Part shown: in pieces, positions 7,912-15,245 of the stretch | Layout: every line of letters begins with the position of its first letter | How positions within the stretch are numbered: the first letter of the stretch is position 1 | Assembly: GCA_050698355.1 (NCBI GenBank) | Contig: JBOHBN010000151.1 | Location: 1-27,289 of the forward strand | Origin: JBOHBN01 sp050698355 | GTDB lineage: Bacteria; Actinomycetota; Actinomycetes; Streptosporangiales; WHST01 | Length of the DNA: 27,289 nt | Direction: 5' to 3' | Notes under the pieces: model-generated | Databases searched by the model: none | Told to the model about the DNA's origin: nothing | Seen by the model: only the letters and a program-made list of their open reading frames with translations | Program-made: the position numbers and the translations under genes

Positions 7912-8154
7912 ATGATGTTGCTGCCCTGCCCGCACTGCGGGCCGCGCAACGCCACCGAGTTCAAGTACGTCGGCGAGGCGACGCACCGGCCCGACCCGGC
8001 GACGACGACGCCCGCGGATTGGCGCTCGTACCTGTACCACGAGCGCAACGTACGCGGCTGGGCGCGGGAGAGCTGGTACCACCAGGCGGGCTGCCGGCGG
8101 TATTTCACCGTAGAGCGACATACCGAGCAGAACCGCGTAGGAGAGCCACGATGA
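7912..8154 (+). CDS. mgdB: N-methylglutamate dehydrogenase subunit B candidate (SoxD-type, zinc-binding delta subunit)
   Basis: An 80-aa protein typical in size for the delta subunit. The zinc ligands of the family are all visible: Cys6 and Cys9 in LPCPHCGPRN, and His57 and Cys61 in WYHQAGCRRYF. EFKYVGEA and SYLYHERN are also conserved family stretches. It has a structural role in the complex, binding beside the alpha subunit. It starts 19 bp after mgdA and its stop codon overlaps the mgdC start in an ATGA arrangement (8151-8154), so the two are translationally coupled. Two adjacent ATGs (7912 and 7915) could each serve as start. Confidence 0.9.
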   Translation: MMLLPCPHCGPRNATEFKYVGEATHRPDPATTTPADWRSYLYHERNVRGWARESWYHQAGCRRYFTVERHTEQNRVGEPR

Positions 8155-11036
8155 GTTACCGGTTGGAGCGCCGGCCCGGCGAGGTGATCGACCGCGCGCG
8201 GCCGCTGCGGTTCTGGTTCAACGGCACCGCGTACCCCGCATACGAAGGCGACACCATCGCGTCCGCGCTGGCCGCATCCGGCGTGCGGATGATGTCGCGC
8301 AGCTTCAAGTATCACCGGCCACGCGGACTGCTCACCGCCGACTACGTCGACCCTGGTTGCGTGGTGCAGGTCGACGACGAGCCGAACGTGCGCGGCGGGC
8401 ATCGCCTCGTACGAGACGGCATGCGGGTCAGCTCGCAGAACACCTGGCCGTCGCTGCGGTTCGACGCCAAGTCGGCCAACGGGCTCGCGAAGCGCTTCCT
8501 GTCCGCGGGCTTCTACTACAAGACCTTCATCAAGCCCCGTTTCCTGTGGCCGGCGTACGAGCGGGTGCTGCAGCGGTTCGTACACGCCGGTGAGATCAGC
8601 CCGGACACACCGCACGACTACTACGACAATCGGTACGCGCACCCCGACGTCCTGGTCGCCGGTGGCGGTCCCGCCGGCCTGGCCTCGGCGATCGCGGCGG
8701 CCGAGGACGGCGCCTCGGTACTGCTGGTGGAGGAGAACCACCAGCTCGGTGGGCACCTGCGCTGGGGTTCGGCCGACGACCTGGCGGTGTGTGCCCAGCT
8801 GCGTGACCGGGTGGCCCAGCTCGACGCGATCGAGGTGATGACCGACGCGGTCGTGCTCGGCCGGTACGACGACAACTGGGTTGCCGTCGTGCAGCGCGGG
8901 GGCGTCGCCGCCCGCGAACGGCTGGTCAAGGCGCGCGCGAAGTCCCTCGTCGCCGCTCCCGGCCTGATCGAGCGCCCGTACGTGTTCCAGGGCAACGACC
9001 TGCCAGGCGTCATGCTCTCCACGGCGGTCCGGCGCCTCGCGAACCTCTACGCGGTCAGGCCCGGCGACCGCGCCGTCGTTGTCACCGCGAACGGCGATGG
9101 CGACGCGGCCGTCGACGACCTGCGCGGCGCCGGGGTCGACGTCGTGCACGTCGAGGACGCGCGCAAGGGTGGCGACGTGCTGCGCGCGAGCGGGGGCAGC
9201 AGCGTACGCGCGGTCGACGTCGCCCTCGGTGGCCGGATCGAGTGCGACCTGCTGGTCACCGCCACCGGCTGGACCGCACCCACGTCGCTGATCGGCATGG
9301 CCGGAGACCGCCCGCGATACGACGCGACGGCCGCGCGGTTCGTACCGACGTCCGCCGCGCTACCGGACGGCGTGTTCGCCACCGGCGGCGTCGTCGGTGA
9401 CGCATCCGGCGACGGGCTGGTCGAGCACGGATCCGTCGTCGGCCGGGCCGCGGCCCGGCACGCGAAGACGGTCGGCCAGGCGTACGCGGCGGTGCCGACC
9501 CGCCCGGACGACGCCCCGCCACCGCCGCCGACCGGCCCGGCGGTGGAGCTTCCCGAGCTCGTGCCCGCGCCACACCCGGAGCTGTTCTGCTCGCCTACGC
9601 ACGGCTTCGTCGACTTCGCCGAGGACGTGACCACCAAGGACATCAAGCAGGCCGTCGCCGAGGGGTACGACTCGGTCGAGCTGGCCAAGCGGTACACCAC
9701 CGCGACCATGGGCCCGACGCAGGGCAAGCTGGAGGTGATGAACACGATCGCCGCGCACGCCCGCGCCACCGGGCGCACGATCGCGGAGACCGGCATCACC
9801 ACCTGGCGCCCGCCGTACCAGCCGGTGTCGCTCGGAGCGCTCGCCGGCCGCATCTTCGAGCCGGCGCGGTACTCCCCCATGCAGGAGTGGCACGACGCGC
9901 ACGGCGGCAGGCCGATGACCGCCGGCGCGTGGATCAGGCCGGACGACTATGTCTACTCCGCCACACCCGGGATCCCCGCCACCGGCGACCCGCAAGGCGA
10001 GGCGCGCAACGTACGCGAGAACGTCGGGATCATCGACGTCACCCCGATCGGCAAGCTCGACCTGCGCGGCCCCGACGTACCGAAGCTGCTGAACCAGCTG
10101 TACGTCAACAAGTGGAGCAAGCTCGGCGTCGGCCGCGTCCGCTACGGCGTGATGTGCGCCGAGGACGGCGTCGTGCTCGATGACGGCGTCACCGGCCGGC
10201 TCGACGACGAGCACTACCTGATGAGCACCACCTCGTCCGGCGCGGGCGCGGTCTGGGAGTGGGTGGAGAGCTGGCTGCAGACCGAGCACCCGGAATGGCG
10301 GGTGCATGTCACACCGGTGACGACCGCGTACGCCAGCATCAACGTGGCGGGACCGCGGTGCCGGGAGCTGCTGCTGCACCTCGTCGACGGCGTGGACCTC
10401 GGCAACGAGGCCTTTCCCTACATGCACGTGCGCACCGGCACCGTCGCCGGGGTGCCGGACTGCGTGCTGTGGCGAATCGGGTTCACCGGTGAGCTCTCCT
10501 ACGAGCTGCACATACCGGCGTCGTACGGCCTGCACGTGTGGGAGCAGCTGATGGCGTACGGCAAGGATCTCGGCGTCCGCCCGTTCGGGGTGGAGGCCCA
10601 GCGGGTATTGCGCTTGGAGAAGGGTCATCTCATCGTCGGCCAGGACACCGACGGGTTGACCAAGGCGTACAGCGCAGGCCTGGACTGGGCGGTGAAGCTG
10701 GACAAGAGCGACTTCGCGGGGATGCCCGAGCTGCGGTGGGAGTCCGAGGGCAGCGACCATCCACGGCTCGTCGCCGTGCAGCCGGTCGATCCGACGGTGG
10801 TGCCGGACGAGGCGAGCCAGCTGATCGGTGGCGGGAACACGATCGTCGGGCGGATCACGTCCAGCCGGATGTCACCGACGCTTCTCCGTTCGGTCTGCCT
10901 CGCCCAGGTTGACGCTGCGCTCGCGGCCCCCGGCACCGAAGTGACGGTGCTGCTGCCGGACGGCACCCGCACCGCGGCCCGCGTACAGGAGCACCTCGCC
11001 CACGTCGACCCCGAAGGGGAGAGGCAACGTGTCTGA
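8151..11036 (+). CDS. mgdC: N-methylglutamate dehydrogenase subunit C candidate (SoxA-type sarcosine oxidase alpha subunit)
   Basis: From ATG 8151 this is a 961-aa protein, the normal size for the alpha subunit. Residues 1-100 form the ferredoxin-like N-terminal fold (LRFWFNGTAYPAYEGDTIAS, FKYHRPRGLL) without an iron-sulfur cysteine set. A Rossmann fold begins near residue 165 with VLVAGGGPAGLASAIAAAEDG. GVFATGGVVGDASG lies later in the same domain. The last third (about 600-950) is a GcvT/aminomethyltransferase domain that binds tetrahydrofolate: GIIDVTPIGKLDLRGPDV, WRIGFTGELSYELHIP, FGVEAQRVLRLEKGH. The subunit passes the C1 unit to THF as methylene-THF. The frame runs upstream to 8019, but that would overlap all of mgdB; the ATGA overlap fixes the start. 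Confidence 0.9.
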   Translation: MSYRLERRPGEVIDRARPLRFWFNGTAYPAYEGDTIASALAASGVRMMSRSFKYHRPRGLLTADYVDPGCVVQVDDEPNVRGGHRLVRDGMRVSSQNTWPSLRFDAKSANGLAKRFLSAGFYYKTFIKPRFLWPAYERVLQRFVHAGEISPDTPHDYYDNRYAHPDVLVAGGGPAGLASAIAAAEDGASVLLVEENHQLGGHLRWGSADDLAVCAQLRDRVAQLDAIEVMTDAVVLGRYDDNWVAVVQRGGVAARERLVKARAKSLVAAPGLIERPYVFQGNDLPGVMLSTAVRRLANLYAVRPGDRAVVVTANGDGDAAVDDLRGAGVDVVHVEDARKGGDVLRASGGSSVRAVDVALGGRIECDLLVTATGWTAPTSLIGMAGDRPRYDATAARFVPTSAALPDGVFATGGVVGDASGDGLVEHGSVVGRAAARHAKTVGQAYAAVPTRPDDAPPPPPTGPAVELPELVPAPHPELFCSPTHGFVDFAEDVTTKDIKQAVAEGYDSVELAKRYTTATMGPTQGKLEVMNTIAAHARATGRTIAETGITTWRPPYQPVSLGALAGRIFEPARYSPMQEWHDAHGGRPMTAGAWIRPDDYVYSATPGIPATGDPQGEARNVRENVGIIDVTPIGKLDLRGPDVPKLLNQLYVNKWSKLGVGRVRYGVMCAEDGVVLDDGVTGRLDDEHYLMSTTSSGAGAVWEWVESWLQTEHPEWRVHVTPVTTAYASINVAGPRCRELLLHLVDGVDLGNEAFPYMHVRTGTVAGVPDCVLWRIGFTGELSYELHIPASYGLHVWEQLMAYGKDLGVRPFGVEAQRVLRLEKGHLIVGQDTDGLTKAYSAGLDWAVKLDKSDFAGMPELRWESEGSDHPRLVAVQPVDPTVVPDEASQLIGGGNTIVGRITSSRMSPTLLRSVCLAQVDAALAAPGTEVTVLLPDGTRTAARVQEHLAHVDPEGERQRV

Positions 11037-11670
11037 GAAGCGTTACCAGGGCCCGGCGCCGGTCGCGCGCAGCCCGATTCCGCCGGCCGGCACCGTACGG
11101 GTCGAGGACGGGTGGGAAGTTGGCGACCACCGTGCCACCGCGGCGTTGACCCTCGCCGATGCGTCGGCCACCGCGAAGATCACCGTACGCGCTACGCCGT
11201 CGGGGCCGATGCCCGAGGCGCTCGGCACCAGGTTCGGCCGGACCGTACGCGATGGTGACCGGCTCATCGTGGGTTCTGGTCCGGGCGAGTGGCTGGTCAT
11301 CGCGGCCTACAGCGAGGCAGCCAAGGTCGAGGCGTGGCTCACCGAGCAGGGCACCACCGACCCCGAACCGGTCTCCGTCGTCGACGTCAGCCACGGCAGG
11401 GCGCTTATGCGGCTCACCGGATCGCGCGCGGCCGACGTGCTGGCCAAGCTGTGCGCGGTGGACCTGTCCGACGCGATCGTCCCGGACGGCGGCGCGTTCC
11501 GCAGCTCGGTCGCCAAGCTCGTCACCGATGTCGTACGCGACGACACAGACGGGACGCGCTCGTACCTGCTGCACTGCGAGCGATCCTCCGGGCGCTACCT
11601 GTGGGGGTGCGTACTCGACGCCGGCGCCGAGTACGGCATCCAGGCAACAGACGCGGGTTCCGTATCATGA
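11029..11670 (+). CDS. mgdD: N-methylglutamate dehydrogenase subunit D candidate (SoxG-type gamma subunit)
   Basis: A 213-aa protein of the sarcosine oxidase gamma family, itself a reduced GcvT-like fold. Visible family stretches are the N-terminal ITVRATPSGPMPEALGTRFGR, the loop VGSGPGEWLVIA, VVDVSHGRALMRLTGSRAADVLAKLCAVDL and the C-terminal SYLLHCERSSGRYLWGCVLDAGAEYGI. GTG 11029 lies within the end of mgdC, overlapping it by eight bases, and has a GGGGAGAGG ribosome site. It completes the B-D-A-G subunit set in the standard gene order. It has no catalytic residues of its own that I can identify; in the family it closes the complex. Confidence 0.88.
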   Translation: MSEKRYQGPAPVARSPIPPAGTVRVEDGWEVGDHRATAALTLADASATAKITVRATPSGPMPEALGTRFGRTVRDGDRLIVGSGPGEWLVIAAYSEAAKVEAWLTEQGTTDPEPVSVVDVSHGRALMRLTGSRAADVLAKLCAVDLSDAIVPDGGAFRSSVAKLVTDVVRDDTDGTRSYLLHCERSSGRYLWGCVLDAGAEYGIQATDAGSVS

Positions 11671-11802
11671 AACTCTGGCCCAGATTATGGACGTTCGCGA
11701 TGCGCTCTGCTGAACTGCAAGGAGAACCCCGTACGCGGGCCGGTAGCTCCGATAACCCGCGGAATGGCAACACAGCAATACCTTCAAAAAGGAGCCGCCG
11801 CC

Positions 11803-13500
11803 ATGGCCTTCCCCAGTGACCTCGAGATCGCACGTGCCGCCGCGTTGAAGCCGATCGATGACGTCGCGCACCAGATGGGCATCCCCGCCCACCTGCTCGA
11901 GCCGTACGGCACCGACGTCGTAAAGATCAAGCTGGATGCGATCGAGCACATGGCGGACCGCCCGCGCGCGAAGTACGTTGTCGTGAGCGCAATCACCCCG
12001 ACACCGCTCGGCGAGGGCAAGACGACGACGACCGTCGGGCTCGGGCAGGCGTTCTCACACATCGGCAAGAAGGCGACGGTCGCGGTCCGGCAGCCGTCGA
12101 TGGGTCCGACGTTCGGCATCAAGGGCGGCGCCGCCGGCGGTGGCTACAGCCAGGTCGTACCGATGGAGCTGCTCAACCTGCACCTCACCGGCGACTTCCA
12201 CGCGGTCACCGAGGCGCACAACATGCTCGCCGCGATGATCGACAACCACCTGTACCAGGGCAACCAGCTGGGTCTCGACCCGCACCAGATCACCTGGCGC
12301 CGGGTGATGGACATCAACGACCGGGCGCTGCGCAACATCGTCGTCGGGCTCGGCAGCGGCACCGACGGTGTACCCCGGCAGACCGGCTTCGACATCACCG
12401 CGGCGTCGGAGGTCATGGCGACGCTCGGGCTCACCACGTCGCTCGCCGACATGCGCAAGCGGCTGGGCAACATCGTCGTCGGGTATACCCGCGAGGGCGA
12501 GCCGGTGACGGCCGAGCAGCTCCACGCGGCGGGCACGATGACCGTCATCATGCGCGAGGCGGTCAAGCCGAACCTGTTGCAGACGCTGGAGAACACACCC
12601 GTCCTCATCCACGCGGGACCCTTCGGCAACATCGCCACCGGCAACTCGTCGGTGGTCGCGGACCTCATCGGCCTGCGCTCGGGCGACTACCACATCACCG
12701 AGGCCGGCTTCGGCGCCGACATGGGCGCGGAGCGGTTCTTCAACATCAAGTGCCGGGTCTCCGGCGAGCGCCCGGACGCCGCGGTCGTCGTCGCGACCGT
12801 ACGCGCGCTCAAGGCGCACTCGGGCAAGTACAAGATCGTGGCCGGCAAGGAGCTACCGCCGCCACTGCTGGAGGAGAACCCCGACGACGTGTTCGAGGGC
12901 GCGGCGAACCTGCGCAAGCAGATCGAGAACATCCGCACGCATGGCGTCTCCCCCGTCGTGGCGATCAACGCGTTCCCGACCGACTTCGAGTCCGAGCACG
13001 ACGCGATCCGGCAGGTGGCGGCGGAGATGGGCGCCCGGTCGGCGGTGTGCACGCACTTCGCCGACGGCGGCGCCGGGGCGACCGAGCTGGCCGCGGCCGT
13101 ACGCGACGCGGCGGAGGAGCCGACGGATTTCCGGTTCCTGTACCCCGACGAGGCACCTCTGCGCGAGAAGATCGAAACCGTGGCCACGAAGATGTACGGG
13201 GCGGACGGCGTCGACTACGCGCCGGCGGCGGCCAAGCAGCTCGACACGTACGAGCGGGCGGGCTTCGGCCACCTCCCGGTGTGCATCGCCAAGACGCACC
13301 TGTCCATCTCCTCGGACAAGACGCTGAAGGGGGCTCCGACCGGATGGCGGCTGCCGGTACGCGAGGTGCGGGCGTCGGTGGGCGCCGGGTTCGTGTACCC
13401 GATCTGCGGCGACATCCCCACCATGCCCGGCCTCGGCCGGAACGCAGCGGCCACCCGCGTCGACCTGGACGAGAACGGCGACATCGTGGGCCTGTCGTGA
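11803..13500 (+). CDS. fhs: Formate--tetrahydrofolate ligase
   Basis: A 565-aa enzyme, close to the usual 556-560 aa. The N-terminus (DLEIARAAALKPIDDVA, LLEPYGTDVVKIKLD) and the ATP-binding loop ITPTPLGEGKTTTTVGLGQ near residue 65 are diagnostic, followed by RQPSMGPTFGIKGGAAGGGYSQV. NITEAGFGADMG-type sequence (HITEAGFGADMGAERFFNIKCR) and the C-terminal TLKGAPTGWRLPVREVRASVGAGFVYP with GDIPTMPGLG are also present. It interconverts formyl-THF with formate plus THF, making ATP in the catabolic direction. An in-frame ATG lies at 11764, but ATG 11803 has AAGGAG eight bases upstream. The stop overlaps a possible GTG start of the next gene. A leader of 132 bp separates it from mgdD; I see no recognised structure there. 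Confidence 0.95.
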   Translation: MAFPSDLEIARAAALKPIDDVAHQMGIPAHLLEPYGTDVVKIKLDAIEHMADRPRAKYVVVSAITPTPLGEGKTTTTVGLGQAFSHIGKKATVAVRQPSMGPTFGIKGGAAGGGYSQVVPMELLNLHLTGDFHAVTEAHNMLAAMIDNHLYQGNQLGLDPHQITWRRVMDINDRALRNIVVGLGSGTDGVPRQTGFDITAASEVMATLGLTTSLADMRKRLGNIVVGYTREGEPVTAEQLHAAGTMTVIMREAVKPNLLQTLENTPVLIHAGPFGNIATGNSSVVADLIGLRSGDYHITEAGFGADMGAERFFNIKCRVSGERPDAAVVVATVRALKAHSGKYKIVAGKELPPPLLEENPDDVFEGAANLRKQIENIRTHGVSPVVAINAFPTDFESEHDAIRQVAAEMGARSAVCTHFADGGAGATELAAAVRDAAEEPTDFRFLYPDEAPLREKIETVATKMYGADGVDYAPAAAKQLDTYERAGFGHLPVCIAKTHLSISSDKTLKGAPTGWRLPVREVRASVGAGFVYPICGDIPTMPGLGRNAAATRVDLDENGDIVGLS

Positions 13501-14126
13501 CGGCTGGCCCCGGTCACTTGTCAGTGTCTGGTGGAGCTATAGCTCAACCAGACACTGACAACCTGGCGGGAGTGGGCGCGTTCCTGGACCGGATCGCGGA
13601 GCGTACGCCGGCGCCGGGGGGCGGCGGGGCGTGCGCGGTCACCATCGGCATGGCGGCCGCTCTCGTCGCGATGGCGGCCAGGTACTCCGGCAAGCAGCTG
13701 CCGGACGCCGACGCGCTCGCCACCGAGGCGGACGAGCTGCGGGCCGACGCGCTGCCGCTCGTACAGGCCGACGCGGACGCGTACGGCGAGCTGCTCGCCG
13801 CCTTCCGCGACCGGTCCGAGGGGCGGGGGGAGCGCGTCGCCGTGGCGTCCCGGCGCGCCTGTGACGTACCGCTGCGGATGACCGACGTGGCCGCGCGTAC
13901 CGCCAACCTCGCGGTAACCGTTGCCTCCCGCGGCAATCCCAACCTGCGCGGGGACGCCACCACCGCTGCACTGCTCTGCGCCGCCGCCTCGCGTTCCGCG
14001 GCACACCTCGTACGCATCAACGTGGCCGGCGGCGGCCTCGACCCACAGCTTTTGGAGGCGGCGGGCCGCAACGCCACCGCCGCGGCAACCGCAGCCGAGC
14101 AGCTCGAAGGAGCGGAAGAGACATGA
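13497..14126 (+). CDS. fchA: FchA/FTCD-cyclodeaminase family protein, probable methenyl-THF cyclohydrolase
   Basis: The protein belongs to the family of FTCD cyclodeaminase domains and the methenyl-THF cyclohydrolase FchA. The signature is FLDRIAERTPAPGGGGACAV, then AALVAMAARYS, DADAYGELLAAFR, ACDVPLRMTDVAARTANLAVTVA and GNPNLRGDATTAALL. If it starts at GTG 13497, which overlaps the fhs stop as GTGA, it has 209 aa, but its first 20 codons would be made of a 44-bp palindrome. A second GTG at 13572, behind GGCGGGAG, gives 184 aa and starts just before the conserved region. The downstream folD overlaps by ATGA. Since the FolD-like neighbour lacks cyclohydrolase residues, this protein most likely hydrolyses methenyl-THF to formyl-THF. 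A true formimino-THF cyclodeaminase is the alternative. Confidence 0.85.
   Translation: MTAGPGHLSVSGGAIAQPDTDNLAGVGAFLDRIAERTPAPGGGGACAVTIGMAAALVAMAARYSGKQLPDADALATEADELRADALPLVQADADAYGELLAAFRDRSEGRGERVAVASRRACDVPLRMTDVAARTANLAVTVASRGNPNLRGDATTAALLCAAASRSAAHLVRINVAGGGLDPQLLEAAGRNATAAATAAEQLEGAEET
13518..13561. repeat. 44-bp near-perfect palindrome, copy 1
   Basis: The 44 bases are self-complementary with no spacer and only one mismatched pair (G13533/A13546). Outer arms are TTGTCAGTGTCTGGT and ACCAGACACTGACAA; the centre is GAGCTATAGCTC. It begins 17 bp after the fhs stop and is 39/44 identical to the copy after folD (15055-15098). It may act as an RNA hairpin that ends or attenuates transcription, as a REP-like element or as a protein site. 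Confidence 0.9.
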
Positions 14127-15031
14127 CCGCCGCCATCATCGACGGCGAGGCGTACGCCGACGACCTCGAGCGTGAGGTCGCCGCGGAGATCGCGGCGCTC
14201 GCGGACGGCGGCACGCGGCCGGGTCTCGCGACCGTGGTCGCGGGCGACGACTACGGCGCACTCATGTACGAGCGGCGAGTGCGTCAGGTAGCCGAGCGGG
14301 TGGGCTGCTACTACGTCTCCGAGCGGCTCCCCGCCGACGTCGACCAGCACGATGCGGTCGCGGACATCGGCAAGCTCGACGCCGACCCGCGCATCTCCGG
14401 CATCCTGGTCCTGCGGCCGCTGCCGGCGCACATCTCCGAACTCGCCCTGTACCGGGCGCTGACGCCGCTCAAGGACATCGAGGCCGTCCACCCGATCAAC
14501 GCGGGCCTGCTCGCGCTCGGCATGCCCAGGTTCGTACCGTCCACGCCGGCGTCGGTCTTCCAGCTGCTCGACCGCTACTACCGCGACACGAACAGGGACC
14601 CCGACGACGTGCTCGGCCGCAGCCTGATGGTCGTCGTCGGCCGGTCGAACAACGTCGGCAAGTCCACGGTCCTGCTCGGCTTCGCCCGCGGCGCCACCGT
14701 GATCTCCTGCGACGTGTCGACCTACAAGGCGGGTGTCCTGTACGACCTGACCCGGCAGGCCGACATCCTCGTCTCCGCGACCGGGGCCCCGGGCCTGATC
14801 GGCGGCGACCACGTCAAGGACGGTGTCGTCGCGATCGACGTCGGCATCAACCCGGTGCCGGACCCGCGTACGGGGCGCACCAGGCTCACCGGCGACCTCG
14901 ACTTCGACTCGGTCGCGGCACGCGCCGAGGCCATCACCCCCGTCCCCGGCGGCGTGGGCCCCGTGACCGACATCTGGCTTCTGCGTACGACGGTCAAGGC
15001 CGCGAAGCTCCAGGCCGCCCAGGACGGCTGA
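14123..15031 (+). CDS. folD: FolD-like methylenetetrahydrofolate dehydrogenase lacking cyclohydrolase residues
   Basis: A 302-aa FolD-family protein that aligns with E. coli FolD without gaps around the active site. The fold motifs are present (PGLATVVAGDD, the nucleotide loop VVVGRSNNVGKS, VVAIDVGINPVP, ITPVPGGVGPVT). The three residues of the usual cyclohydrolase site are all changed: the Lys of YVxxK is Val53 (MYERRV), the Gln of VQLPLP is Leu97 (VLRPLP) and the second Asp of KDVDG is Glu120 (KDIEAV). I therefore infer a dehydrogenase without cyclohydrolase function. The segment after the nucleotide loop reads VISCDVSTYKAG, with an acidic residue where NADP enzymes carry basic ones, so NAD may be the cofactor. 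It overlaps the fchA stop by ATGA and is the last gene of the plus-strand operon. Confidence 0.9.
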   Translation: MTAAIIDGEAYADDLEREVAAEIAALADGGTRPGLATVVAGDDYGALMYERRVRQVAERVGCYYVSERLPADVDQHDAVADIGKLDADPRISGILVLRPLPAHISELALYRALTPLKDIEAVHPINAGLLALGMPRFVPSTPASVFQLLDRYYRDTNRDPDDVLGRSLMVVVGRSNNVGKSTVLLGFARGATVISCDVSTYKAGVLYDLTRQADILVSATGAPGLIGGDHVKDGVVAIDVGINPVPDPRTGRTRLTGDLDFDSVAARAEAITPVPGGVGPVTDIWLLRTTVKAAKLQAAQDG

Positions 15032-15052
15032 GGGGCGCCGCTCGTTTTCGAC

Positions 15053-15098
15053 GTTGTCAGTGCCTGGTTGAGCCATAGCCCAACCAGGCACTGACAAC
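15053..15098. repeat. 46-bp palindrome, copy 2
   Basis: Self-complementary over 46 bases with two mismatched pairs (A15071/C15080 and C15074/A15077), starting 22 bp after the folD stop. Relative to copy 1 the arms differ by a paired change: T-A in copy 1 is C-G here (15064 region with its partner in the other arm), so pairing is kept. The five differences otherwise fall near the centre. Confidence 0.9.
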
Positions 15099-15190
15099 CT
15101 CGCTGTGCCTTCTTCGGCCAGGTGCCGCTGTCCCAGCTCGTCGCGGCCCTGGAGGATCGCGCGGACCAGGCGGCCTTGACCGACCGCGGT

Positions 15191-15230
15191 GGGGATCCCC
15201 TGCCGGGTGCCTACCCGGCAGGGGATCCCC
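15191..15230. terminator. Strong bidirectional terminator hairpin between folD and pxpC
   Basis: A perfect 18-bp stem (GGGGATCCCCTGCCGGGT and its complement) with a four-base loop GCCT. It lies between the plus-strand operon end and the convergent pxpC stop at 15246. No T-run follows, as is common in actinobacteria. Placement fits termination in both directions. Confidence 0.8.
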
Positions 15231-15245
15231 CGACAGCCGTGACCG

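Noticed and set aside
8019..8150. Upstream extension of the mgdC frame by 44 codons.
   Set aside because: It would overlap mgdB almost to its middle and has no family similarity; the ATGA overlap at 8151 is the usual arrangement.
7101..9149. A 682-codon open frame on the minus strand opposite mgdA-mgdC, and similar long antisense frames at 1749-3383 (plus) and 13544-15433 (minus).
   Set aside because: They lie opposite genes with clear family motifs, have Arg/Gly/Pro-rich composition and no recognisable domain. Long antisense frames are expected in such GC-rich coding DNA.
11671..11802. Possible tetrahydrofolate riboswitch or leader peptide (a nine-codon frame at 11688) before fhs.
   Set aside because: I could not match the conserved THF riboswitch core or find a convincing nested hairpin, and the short frame has no clear ribosome site. 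A covariance-model search would decide it.
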